Positions 6,233 through 11,976 of a stretch of 41,768 nt of DNA are shown one piece after another. The DNA lies in IMG/VR virus record IMGVR_UViG_3300046000_007074, positions 1 through 41,768 of that record; one strand, 5' to 3'. Within the stretch, counting starts at the first letter, position 1; every line of letters starts with the position of its first letter. The DNA comes from a virus. The notes below the pieces were generated by a model that searched no databases, was not told the origin of the DNA, and saw nothing but the letters and a program-made list of their open reading frames with translations. The position numbers and the translations under genes were made by a program.

Positions 6233-6274
6233 ATAACGGCGGTTATTGACTGTTAATAACTTCGGTTATATAAC
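6233..6274 (+). promoter_or_regulatory. Rightward early promoter with twin immunity operators O3 and O4
   Basis: The -35 is TTGACT (6246-6251) and the -10 is TATAAC (6269-6274), with a 17-bp spacer, a strong sigma-70 promoter. Operator O3 (ATAACGGCGGTTAT, 6233-6246) touches the -35 and O4 (ATAACTTCGGTTAT, 6256-6269) fills the spacer. Both match the ATAAC-N4-GTTAT sites near cI. Repressor bound here would block the 6300-11976 operon. The same region could also drive the leftward gene at 6208. Confidence 0.85.
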
Positions 6275-6299
6275 TGGCTCCACCAACAGGGAGCCACCG

Positions 6300-6764
6300 A
6301 TGCCCGACGCACTCACCCTCACCCGCCGCGACACCGATCACCTTCCCACCGCCGAGCTGATCCGCCGCGAGCGCCTGCCGCTGCCGCGCCACGATCTCGA
6401 CGGGTGCAACTACAGGAGATGGGCCGCTGCCGTGTGCGGCGCCGAGGTTCGCCACCGCGAGGCCGACTATATGCGCGTCGAGGCGCTGCTCGGCATCCAC
6501 ACCGACCGCTGGGCCTTCCCGAACGATCCCGAGCGCGGCCAGTTCCCGCACGAGGCGCACGCCGCCGACGCCCTCAACTGGCTGTCGCACCTGCAGACGC
6601 ACGAGAGCGACCGCCGCGCCGCTTGGGACTGCCTGCCGTTCGATCTGTGGACGAAGAAGCGCCGGGCCGACTGGCTCGCCAAGCGCCGGGTCCTGTGGGC
6701 CGGGTTCGTGCGGCAGGTCGAGCGGTATCGGGCGGCTCGGGTCGCGCTCGATGCGCCGGCCTGA
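6300..6764 (+). CDS. Hypothetical protein, first gene of right early operon
   Basis: The 154-residue protein starts at ATG 6300 with GGGAG upstream; 26 bases separate the promoter -10 from this start. The sequence is charged and rich in Arg, Trp and His, with WTKKRRADWLAKRRVLWAGFVRQVERYR at the C-terminus predicted helical. It has no membrane segments or catalytic motifs I recognise. As the first product of the repressor-controlled operon it is an early protein; nucleic-acid binding is possible from its composition only. Confidence 0.7.
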   Translation: MPDALTLTRRDTDHLPTAELIRRERLPLPRHDLDGCNYRRWAAAVCGAEVRHREADYMRVEALLGIHTDRWAFPNDPERGQFPHEAHAADALNWLSHLQTHESDRRAAWDCLPFDLWTKKRRADWLAKRRVLWAGFVRQVERYRAARVALDAPA

Positions 6765-6784
6765 TTTCAACAAGGGAGAGAGAA

Positions 6785-7057
6785 ATGACCGTTTACACAC
6801 GCGACCCCAACCGCGCCTTTCTCAACACGAACATCGGCAACGTACAGGCGTGGCGCGCGGAGCCCACCCATGCCGCGGTCTGCGTCAACTTCTACGCGGG
6901 CGTCCAGCACGCACCGGGTGGGGCGTCCTACGTCAGCCAGACCCTTAACCTGACATCCGCCGATGCCCGCGATCTGGCGCGCGTGCTGACCGAGGCCGCC
7001 GACCACGCCGACAAGGTGCGGATCACCGAGGCCGGCAATATCGGGGAGGCCGCGTGA
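6785..7057 (+). CDS. Hypothetical early protein (90 aa)
   Basis: ATG 6785 is preceded by AAGGGAGAG, a good ribosome-binding site. The product (MTVYTRDPNRAFLNTNIG...) has a beta-rich N-terminal half and a C-terminal helix (ADARDLARVLTEAADHADKVRI). No family recognised. Its stop overlaps the next start as TGATG, so it belongs to a chain of small coupled early genes. Confidence 0.65.
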   Translation: MTVYTRDPNRAFLNTNIGNVQAWRAEPTHAAVCVNFYAGVQHAPGGASYVSQTLNLTSADARDLARVLTEAADHADKVRITEAGNIGEAA

Positions 7058-7401
7058 TGGCAACCAAGCACAAGATGGTCGCATACGCGCCGTTCGGGCT
7101 GGAGCCCGACGCAATTGAGGTGCTGATTACGTTTACCTTCATCGCCGGATCGCGCGCCACGCGGATCGACCCCGCCGACCCGGCAGAGGTCGAGTTCGTG
7201 TCGGCCACCGCCACGCTCCACACGCTCGACGTTGGCATGCAGGCGATGCTGGACGACTGGGCGCGCGAGTACCTGGGCGACGCTGGATACCAGGACGCCT
7301 GCGCCGCTGCCGAGGACGACAACGTCGGCGCCCGCGAGGATGCCGCCGACTACCGCCGCCGTGCCGCCCGCGATGACGCCATGATGGAGCGCAGCAAATG
7401 A
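7057..7401 (+). CDS. Hypothetical early protein (114 aa)
   Basis: ATG 7057 shares a base with the preceding stop (TGATG); the GTG one codon earlier is less likely. The sequence is acidic (several DPADPAEVE and AAAEDDN stretches), with an N-terminal beta segment (IEVLITFTFIAGSRATRI) and a helical C-terminus. No known domain. Its stop overlaps the next gene by ATGA. Confidence 0.65.
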   Translation: MATKHKMVAYAPFGLEPDAIEVLITFTFIAGSRATRIDPADPAEVEFVSATATLHTLDVGMQAMLDDWAREYLGDAGYQDACAAAEDDNVGAREDAADYRRRAARDDAMMERSK

Positions 7402-7595
7402 CCGACAAGCACAAGATGACCCGCGAACAGCGGATCGAGGCCGCGCTTGCGGTGTTTGCCGAGGCCTACGCCCGCGCCGCCGACGTGATTGGCGACAGCG
7501 ACCTCGACAACGAGCAGCCCCGGCACGTCACGGTCACGCTGGGCGACTGCCGCCGCGCCGCCAGCCTGCTTGGCATCTATCCGGTGAAGGTCTGA
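7398..7595 (+). CDS. Hypothetical early protein (65 aa)
   Basis: A small helical acidic protein (REQRIEAALAVFAEAYARAADVI...). Its N-terminus MTDKHKM resembles that of the preceding protein (MATKHKM), which may reflect a shared ribosome-binding context or partial duplication. It is coupled by ATGA to the gene before it. No family recognised. Confidence 0.6.
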   Translation: MTDKHKMTREQRIEAALAVFAEAYARAADVIGDSDLDNEQPRHVTVTLGDCRRAASLLGIYPVKV

Positions 7596-7596
7596 C

Positions 7597-7911
7597 ATGG
7601 ACGCTCATCAGATCGAGCGCGTTCGCGACCGGATTGGCCAATACATGGCCGACGAGGCGGGGTGTGTCATCGACAAACACCTGACGGCTGAGGACTTGAA
7701 CCTCGCCGCCCGCGTTCTCGCTGCCTACGCAGCCACTCTGCCGAGAGAGGTGGAGATTGAGCGGTGGGCGGTAATCGACGCGACTGGCGATATTCGCGGC
7801 CTTTGCCTGTCAGAAGACGCCGCGCGGTGCTTTATCAGCAGGGACGGGGACCAAGTCGTCCGCCTCGCCGGGAAGGCAACCCTCCCACCGCGCGAGAAGG
7901 TCGGGAAATGA
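7597..7911 (+). CDS. Hypothetical early protein (104 aa)
   Basis: ATG 7597 follows the previous stop by one base. The N-terminal half is helical (QIERVRDRIGQYMADEAG, LNLAARVLAAYA), and the C-terminal half is beta-like (WAVIDATGDIRGLCLSEDAARCFISRDG). It ends in an ATGA overlap with the next gene. No known domain; it is an ordinary small early phage protein. Confidence 0.6.
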   Translation: MDAHQIERVRDRIGQYMADEAGCVIDKHLTAEDLNLAARVLAAYAATLPREVEIERWAVIDATGDIRGLCLSEDAARCFISRDGDQVVRLAGKATLPPREKVGK

Positions 7912-8066
7912 ACGACCACCAAACCGACCTCCGCCGCGCGATGGAATGCAGCCTCACCTGGCGCGAGCCCGGCGCGACGGTCGTTCCGAGCATCCCGCCG
8001 CGCCGGAGGCTGAGCCGGCGCCTGTGGCGGTGGGTCCTGCGGTTCCTGCGCTGGGGGCGGGCGTGA
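7908..8066 (+). CDS. Small basic hypothetical protein (52 aa)
   Basis: This small protein ends in a strongly basic, Trp-rich helix (RRRLSRRLWRWVLRFLRWGRA), an amphipathic pattern that could contact membrane or nucleic acid. Its start overlaps the upstream stop by ATGA and its stop overlaps the exonuclease start by GTGA. Support comes from the tight coupling; no family is recognised. Confidence 0.55.
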   Translation: MNDHQTDLRRAMECSLTWREPGATVVPSIPPRRRLSRRLWRWVLRFLRWGRA

Positions 8067-8926
8067 GCGCGCTCGTCGAAATGCTGGGCGAGGGTTTGCA
8101 TCCGGACGTCCCGTTCGACGCCTACCTCGGCAACTGTTGCCCCGGCCCGTCCGTGTCCGGCTCGACGTTGTTCCGCCTGCACGACGAGTGCCCGGCGAAG
8201 GCGCTGGCCAGCCACTACCTGAGCCCGTGGCCGCGCGAAGATGACGACACCGAGGACAAGAGCTTCGGCACCGCGGCGCACTGCTACCTGATCGAGGGCA
8301 AGGAAGTCTTCGCTGAGCGCTACGCCGTCAAGCCCGAGGACATGACCTTCTCGACCAAGGAGGGCAAGGCGTGGAGGGCCGAGAACGCCGACAAGACCAT
8401 CGTTTCCTTCAGAGACGTCGAGCGCCTGGCTGGCATGGCGATCGGCCTCTCGACGAACGAGGGCACGGCGCACGCTTTCGAGGGCGGCGCGGCCGAAGTG
8501 ACAGGCATCGCCAAGGACGCCGAGACCGGCCTGTGGCTCAAGGTCCGGCCCGACTACCTGCGGCCGAAGCTGGCCATCAACTACAAGACGACCCGGAGCG
8601 CCGCCCGCGAGGCATGGACCCGGCAGGCGTGGAACCTCGGCTACTGCGTCAGCGCCGCGCTCTGCGTCGATGTCCTCGCCCAGCTCGGCCAGCCGCTGCA
8701 CTACGCCTTCATCACGCAGGAGAAGACGGTGCCCTACCTCGCCGTCGCCCGCGTGCTGTCCGACGACCACCTGCAGGCCGGCCGGATGATCTACCGCCGC
8801 GCGCTGCGCACGTTCGCCGACTGCGTCGCCTCGGGCAAATGGCCCGGATATTCCGAAGGCGTCGAGACGATCCCCTATCCCGCGTGGGCGGAACGGATCC
8901 TCGCCGACATCAACAGCCCGCTTTGA
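8063..8926 (+). CDS. PD-(D/E)XK exonuclease (RecE/DUF3799-like)
   Basis: The 287-residue protein starts at GTG 8063 overlapping the previous stop. It matches the phage RecE-type exonuclease family that resects double-strand ends for the RecT partner encoded next. Visible signatures: SGSTLFRLHDECPAKAL near the N-terminus, KSFGTAAHCYLIEG (about 66-79), the catalytic Asp164 in KVRPDYL and the motif position INYKTT (172-177), then the C-terminal QAWNLGYCVSAALCVDVL helix. The residue normally Asp or Glu two before Lys175 is Asn173 here, which could weaken or abolish cleavage. The pairing with RecT places it in homologous recombination. Confidence 0.85.
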   Translation: MSALVEMLGEGLHPDVPFDAYLGNCCPGPSVSGSTLFRLHDECPAKALASHYLSPWPREDDDTEDKSFGTAAHCYLIEGKEVFAERYAVKPEDMTFSTKEGKAWRAENADKTIVSFRDVERLAGMAIGLSTNEGTAHAFEGGAAEVTGIAKDAETGLWLKVRPDYLRPKLAINYKTTRSAAREAWTRQAWNLGYCVSAALCVDVLAQLGQPLHYAFITQEKTVPYLAVARVLSDDHLQAGRMIYRRALRTFADCVASGKWPGYSEGVETIPYPAWAERILADINSPL

Positions 8927-8937
8927 AGGAGAGCACC

Positions 8938-9885
8938 ATGACCGACATCGCCACCGTGACCCCGCTTCGCCCCGAAATGCCGACCACCGGCAGCGTCGAC
9001 ATCCTCGCCTCGCAGGCATCGTTCGAACACATGCAGCGCGTCGCCAAGGTGTTCTGCGCCTCCGACCTGATCCCGGCGCACCTGAAGAAGAACAACGGCG
9101 CCGACGCCCTGCTGGCCCTGCAGATCGCCAAGCGGATGAACGAAGACCCCGTCAGCGTGATGCAAAATATCTACTTCGTGTCGGGCAAGGCCGGCTGGTC
9201 CGCCTCCTACATGATCGCGCGCGCCAACCGCTCCGGCGTGTTCAAGGGCCCGATCCGGTGGAAGACGACCGGCGAGGGCGAGAACATGGTCGTCACCGCG
9301 CGGGGCCGCCTGGCAGAGATCGAGGGCGAGGACGTCGAGGTGTCCGTCTCGATGAAGATGGCGAAGGCCGAGGGATGGGTGAAGAACCCCAAGTACGGCA
9401 CCATGGCCGAGCATATGCTGCGGTGGCGTTCGGCCACCATGCTGATCCGCCTCTACTGCCCCGAGGTGATGATGGGCATGCCGACCGAGGACGAGCTGAC
9501 GGACTCGAGGTATGCCAGCAACTTCCGCGACGTGACCGGCGAGGGCAGCGCCACCACGGCCGACCAGGTCGGGGCGATCCTCGGGGCGCCGCATCCCGCC
9601 GAGCCCGAGCCCGCCGCGCACGCCGAAGCGCCCGCCGCCGATGGCGAGATCCTGCCGCCCGCCGAGCGCGACCTCGAGGACGCCCTGATGCCCGAGGGCG
9701 CCGGACAGGAGGAGATCACCGCGCGCATCGTCGACCTGATCAAGAAGGCCGGGACCGCCGAGCGCGTGAACGCCATCGTCGAGGCGAACAAGGCGCGCAC
9801 GAAGGCGTGGACGGCGGCGAACCGGGCCAAGATCACGATCGCGGCCGACGACCGGCTCGATGACCTGCAGCGGGAGGCGGCGTGA
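8938..9885 (+). CDS. recT: RecT-family single-strand annealing protein
   Basis: The 315-residue protein has the RecT core at about 20-200: ASQASFEHMQRVAKVFCASDLIPAHL, ALLALQIAKRMNEDPVSVMQNIYFVSGKAGWSASYMI, then KMAKAEGWVKNPKYGTMAEHMLRWRSATMLIRLYCPEVMMGM. It pairs complementary strands and cooperates with the exonuclease encoded immediately upstream. After the core comes an acidic Ala/Pro/Glu-rich linker (about 220-250) and a helical C-terminal domain. It begins at ATG 8938 with AAGGAGAG upstream. Confidence 0.9.
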   Translation: MTDIATVTPLRPEMPTTGSVDILASQASFEHMQRVAKVFCASDLIPAHLKKNNGADALLALQIAKRMNEDPVSVMQNIYFVSGKAGWSASYMIARANRSGVFKGPIRWKTTGEGENMVVTARGRLAEIEGEDVEVSVSMKMAKAEGWVKNPKYGTMAEHMLRWRSATMLIRLYCPEVMMGMPTEDELTDSRYASNFRDVTGEGSATTADQVGAILGAPHPAEPEPAAHAEAPAADGEILPPAERDLEDALMPEGAGQEEITARIVDLIKKAGTAERVNAIVEANKARTKAWTAANRAKITIAADDRLDDLQREAA

Positions 9886-10064
9886 TGAGGAACAAGCGCG
9901 CGGGCTGGACCGAAGCTGAACTGGCACGGATGAAGAAGCTGGTGGAGATGAGCGGCCTGTCGTGGGCCGTCATCGCAGAGAGGTTCGGGTGCGGGGCCGC
10001 CACGGTGCAGGACCTGGCCAAGAAGCACGGGTGGACGAAGAAGATCGCGGGAGCGCCGACATGA
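9885..10064 (+). CDS. Small HTH protein (59 aa)
   Basis: The product reads as a compact helix-turn-helix: GWTEAELARMKKLVEMSGLSWAVIAERFGCGAATVQDLAKKHGW, resembling the N-terminal HTH of GcrA-type and SANT-like phage proteins. ATG 9885 shares a base with the RecT stop; GTG 9882 would be an alternative. It lies between recombination and integration genes, so it may regulate this operon. Confidence 0.65.
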   Translation: MRNKRAGWTEAELARMKKLVEMSGLSWAVIAERFGCGAATVQDLAKKHGWTKKIAGAPT

Positions 10065-10189
10065 GCGAGAGAGAGGACCAGACCCTGCGCATCGCGGCCC
10101 GCGCGGTGCAGCTCTACGCCGAGACGCACCCCCGGCCGACGCAGGTCACGCAGAAGCAGGCGGCCGAAAGGATAAAGACCCATGAGTGA
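10061..10189 (+). CDS. Small hypothetical protein (42 aa)
   Basis: An open frame from ATG 10061 (ATGA overlap with the upstream gene) to 10189, overlapping the start of the excisionase-like gene by 8 bases. It reads SEREDQTLRIAARAVQLYAE then a Thr/Gln-rich part ending in RIKTHE. Coupling at both ends supports it. Function unknown. Confidence 0.45.
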   Translation: MSEREDQTLRIAARAVQLYAETHPRPTQVTQKQAAERIKTHE

Positions 10190-10496
10190 GCGTGACCCGT
10201 GGCTGACAGAGCATGAGGCAGCCAAAGAATTGCGGGTTTCGGCTTCGGTGGTTCGCGCCGAGCGCCGGGACGGCAAGCTTGGGTTTGCCCGAGTCCGTGG
10301 CCGCGTCTTCTACCCCCTGTCCCAGATCGCCGCCTACAAGGCCAGCATCACATGTCCGGCAAAGTCGACCTCTGGCAGCACCCAGGCAGCAAACGATGGT
10401 ACGTCACCTGGACTGAGCGAGGGCGCTCGCTCCGTGTCTCAACTCGCCAGACAAGCCGCGCAAAGGCAGAAGAGTTTAGGGCGACTTTCGTCCTAG
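10182..10496 (+). CDS. Excisionase-like MerR/HTH_17 DNA-binding protein
   Basis: Residues 5-50 (PWLTEHEAAKELRVSASVVRAERRDGKLGFARVRGRVFYPLSQIAAY) form a winged-helix of the excisionase/HTH_17 type. The remainder is Ser/Ala-rich. The gene overlaps the integrase start by 145 bases in another frame, an arrangement common for recombination directionality factors. It would direct excision by the adjacent integrase. The C-terminal half beyond residue 57 lies wholly in the overlap and may be poorly constrained. Confidence 0.7.
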   Translation: MSERDPWLTEHEAAKELRVSASVVRAERRDGKLGFARVRGRVFYPLSQIAAYKASITCPAKSTSGSTQAANDGTSPGLSEGARSVSQLARQAAQRQKSLGRLSS

Positions 10497-11446
10497 AGCG
10501 GAACGCGGGCGAGCCTGCCAAGGCGACCGAGGCCGAAGTCCGCGTCCTGCTCGATAGCTACTATGACCGCCACGCCGGAGTGCTGCCGAGCGCCGAGCGC
10601 ATCCGCTATTCCATCCGCTACCTGAAGGCGTTCTACGGGTCGGGATCGGTCAAGACCGTCACCGCCCGGAACCATGAACGCTACATCGCGCAGGCTCGAT
10701 CCGAGAGCCGGGCAGACGGCACCATCAATCGAGAGCTGGGAACCCTGCGCGCCGCGCTGCGCTTTGCCGTGAAGTCTGGCGACCTCGTGAGCGCGCCCTT
10801 CGTGCCGTCGCTCCGAGAGCCGCCGCCGCGCCCGCACGTCCTCACCGTCGCCCAAATGGCCACCCTGCTGGCCGCAGCGAAGGCGACCAAGGGCCATGAC
10901 CATGTCGAGACCTTCATCCGGATTGCCGCCGCGACCGGCGCGCGCAAGACGGCCATCCTGCAGCTCACGTGGGACCGCGTCGACCTGAAGGCCGGGACGA
11001 TCGACTTCCGCCTGCCGGGCGTCACTCACAGCCGCAAGCGTCGCGCCATCACCGGGATCTCGTCCGACCTCGCCGCCTACCTGGCAGCGCTCCAGAAGCG
11101 GACCGATGGCGCGTGCGTCGTCCAGTTCAACGGCAAGGCAGTCAAGAACATCAAGCGGGCCTTCGCCACCGTCGCAGAGGCCGCCAACATGCCGCACGTC
11201 ACGCCGCACGTCCTGAAGCATACCTTCGTTTCGCAGGCCCTTCAGGTGGCCTCGCCGTGGGTCGTCTCGGGCATGACGGCCACCAGCCTGCGGACGTTGC
11301 AGGCGGTTTACGGCAAGCACATGGTCGAGGATCAGCGGCGGGCTGCCGAAGCGATGGCCGCGCTTACGCGCAAACCACGCGCAAAAGCGACCAAGAAGGA
11401 GACGACAGCGAAGGCCGCCCGGAGTAAGATAAAGGCCCGGAATTAA
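10352..11446 (+). CDS. int: Tyrosine-recombinase integrase
   Basis: The 364-residue integrase has an N-terminal arm-binding segment (WYVTWTERGRSLRVSTRQTS), a core-binding domain (about 60-150) and a catalytic domain with Arg198 (ATGARKTAIL), the His286-x-x-Lys289-His290 box (TPHVLKHTF) and nucleophile Tyr320 (LQAVYGKH). Lysine at 289 replaces the usual Arg; related phage integrases with VKH/LKH are familiar, so it is likely active. A Lys/Ala/Thr-rich tail follows (about 340-364). The attP site lies 14 bases downstream of the stop, the normal place. Confidence 0.93.
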   Translation: MSGKVDLWQHPGSKRWYVTWTERGRSLRVSTRQTSRAKAEEFRATFVLERNAGEPAKATEAEVRVLLDSYYDRHAGVLPSAERIRYSIRYLKAFYGSGSVKTVTARNHERYIAQARSESRADGTINRELGTLRAALRFAVKSGDLVSAPFVPSLREPPPRPHVLTVAQMATLLAAAKATKGHDHVETFIRIAAATGARKTAILQLTWDRVDLKAGTIDFRLPGVTHSRKRRAITGISSDLAAYLAALQKRTDGACVVQFNGKAVKNIKRAFATVAEAANMPHVTPHVLKHTFVSQALQVASPWVVSGMTATSLRTLQAVYGKHMVEDQRRAAEAMAALTRKPRAKATKKETTAKAARSKIKARN

Positions 11447-11459
11447 AGGGCTAAGGCGA

Positions 11460-11504
11460 TGGTGGGCGCGACAGGGATCGAACCTGTGGCCACTGCCATG
11501 TCAA
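11460..11504 (-). other. attP: attP core identical to the 3' half of a tRNA-Val(GAC) gene
   Basis: Read on the minus strand, this stretch gives an anticodon loop TTGACAT (anticodon GAC), the 3' anticodon stem GGCAG, variable TGGCC, T-arm ACAGG-TTCGATC-CCTGT, acceptor strand CGCGCCC, A and CCA. The 5' side breaks off right before the loop: GCGTC stands where CTGCC should pair. So it is not a full tRNA gene but the segment a phage carries to restore the 3' end of the host tRNA after integration. Position directly after the integrase gene supports attP. Confidence 0.88.
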
Positions 11505-11550
11505 GACGCACGGCTTATGCTAACCTTTTGATAAATATAGAGACTGCCCT

Positions 11551-11976
11551 GTGGGAACATTCCAAGAATCACCTGAACAAATCGAGAAATGCGCGCAAAT
11601 TGCGCGTGAGGCCGACGCCAGGCGTGGGCGCAATGAACTGGTTTACTTCATCGAGGCGGTCGGGCTGGATGTGGTCAAGATCGGATACGCCCGCGATATC
11701 GACGAACGGCTCCGAAAACTTGCCCCAGGTTGCCCTGCGCCGTTGCGGCTGCTTGGCGTCATGCCAGGTGGGCCCAGCACCGAGCATCACCTGCACGCGG
11801 CGCTCTACAGACTGCGCGCCCATGGTGAGTGGTTCCGTCGCGGACGAGAACTTGAAACCATCCTGGCCACGCTCCCGCCACCTCCGGCCCCGCTCAAGCG
11901 CCCTCTGTACGGGTCCGCCCGTCGGCTAAGCGAGAGCGCCGAGACGGCAGAGCAGATCGCGGCGCGGCTTACCTGA
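11551..11976 (+). CDS. GIY-YIG (Mug113/T5orf172-like) nuclease-family protein
   Basis: The 141-residue protein contains the small GIY-YIG variant domain: LVYFIEAVGLDVVKIGYARDIDERLRKL (about 29-56) with the VYFI and KIGYA strands, then PLRLLGVMPGGPSTEHHLHAALYRLRAHGEWFR, where the Glu-His and Trp-Phe residues are family marks. The only start in frame is GTG 11551, and its ribosome-binding site is weak. It sits just beyond attP, so in a prophage it would lie at the far end of the integrated element, a usual spot for accessory or moron genes. It could be a DNA nuclease or a non-catalytic relative. It overlaps the convergent structural gene by 8 bases. Confidence 0.75.
   Translation: MGTFQESPEQIEKCAQIAREADARRGRNELVYFIEAVGLDVVKIGYARDIDERLRKLAPGCPAPLRLLGVMPGGPSTEHHLHAALYRLRAHGEWFRRGRELETILATLPPPPAPLKRPLYGSARRLSESAETAEQIAARLT

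Noticed and set aside
11460-11504. Complete tRNA gene
   Set aside because: Only the anticodon loop and 3' half are present; the 5' half including the D-arm and acceptor partner is missing.
11459-11929. Open frame beginning MVGATGIEPVATAMS
   Set aside because: Its start is the reverse complement of the tRNA 3' half in attP, a common annotation artefact; the GIY-YIG frame is the real gene here.
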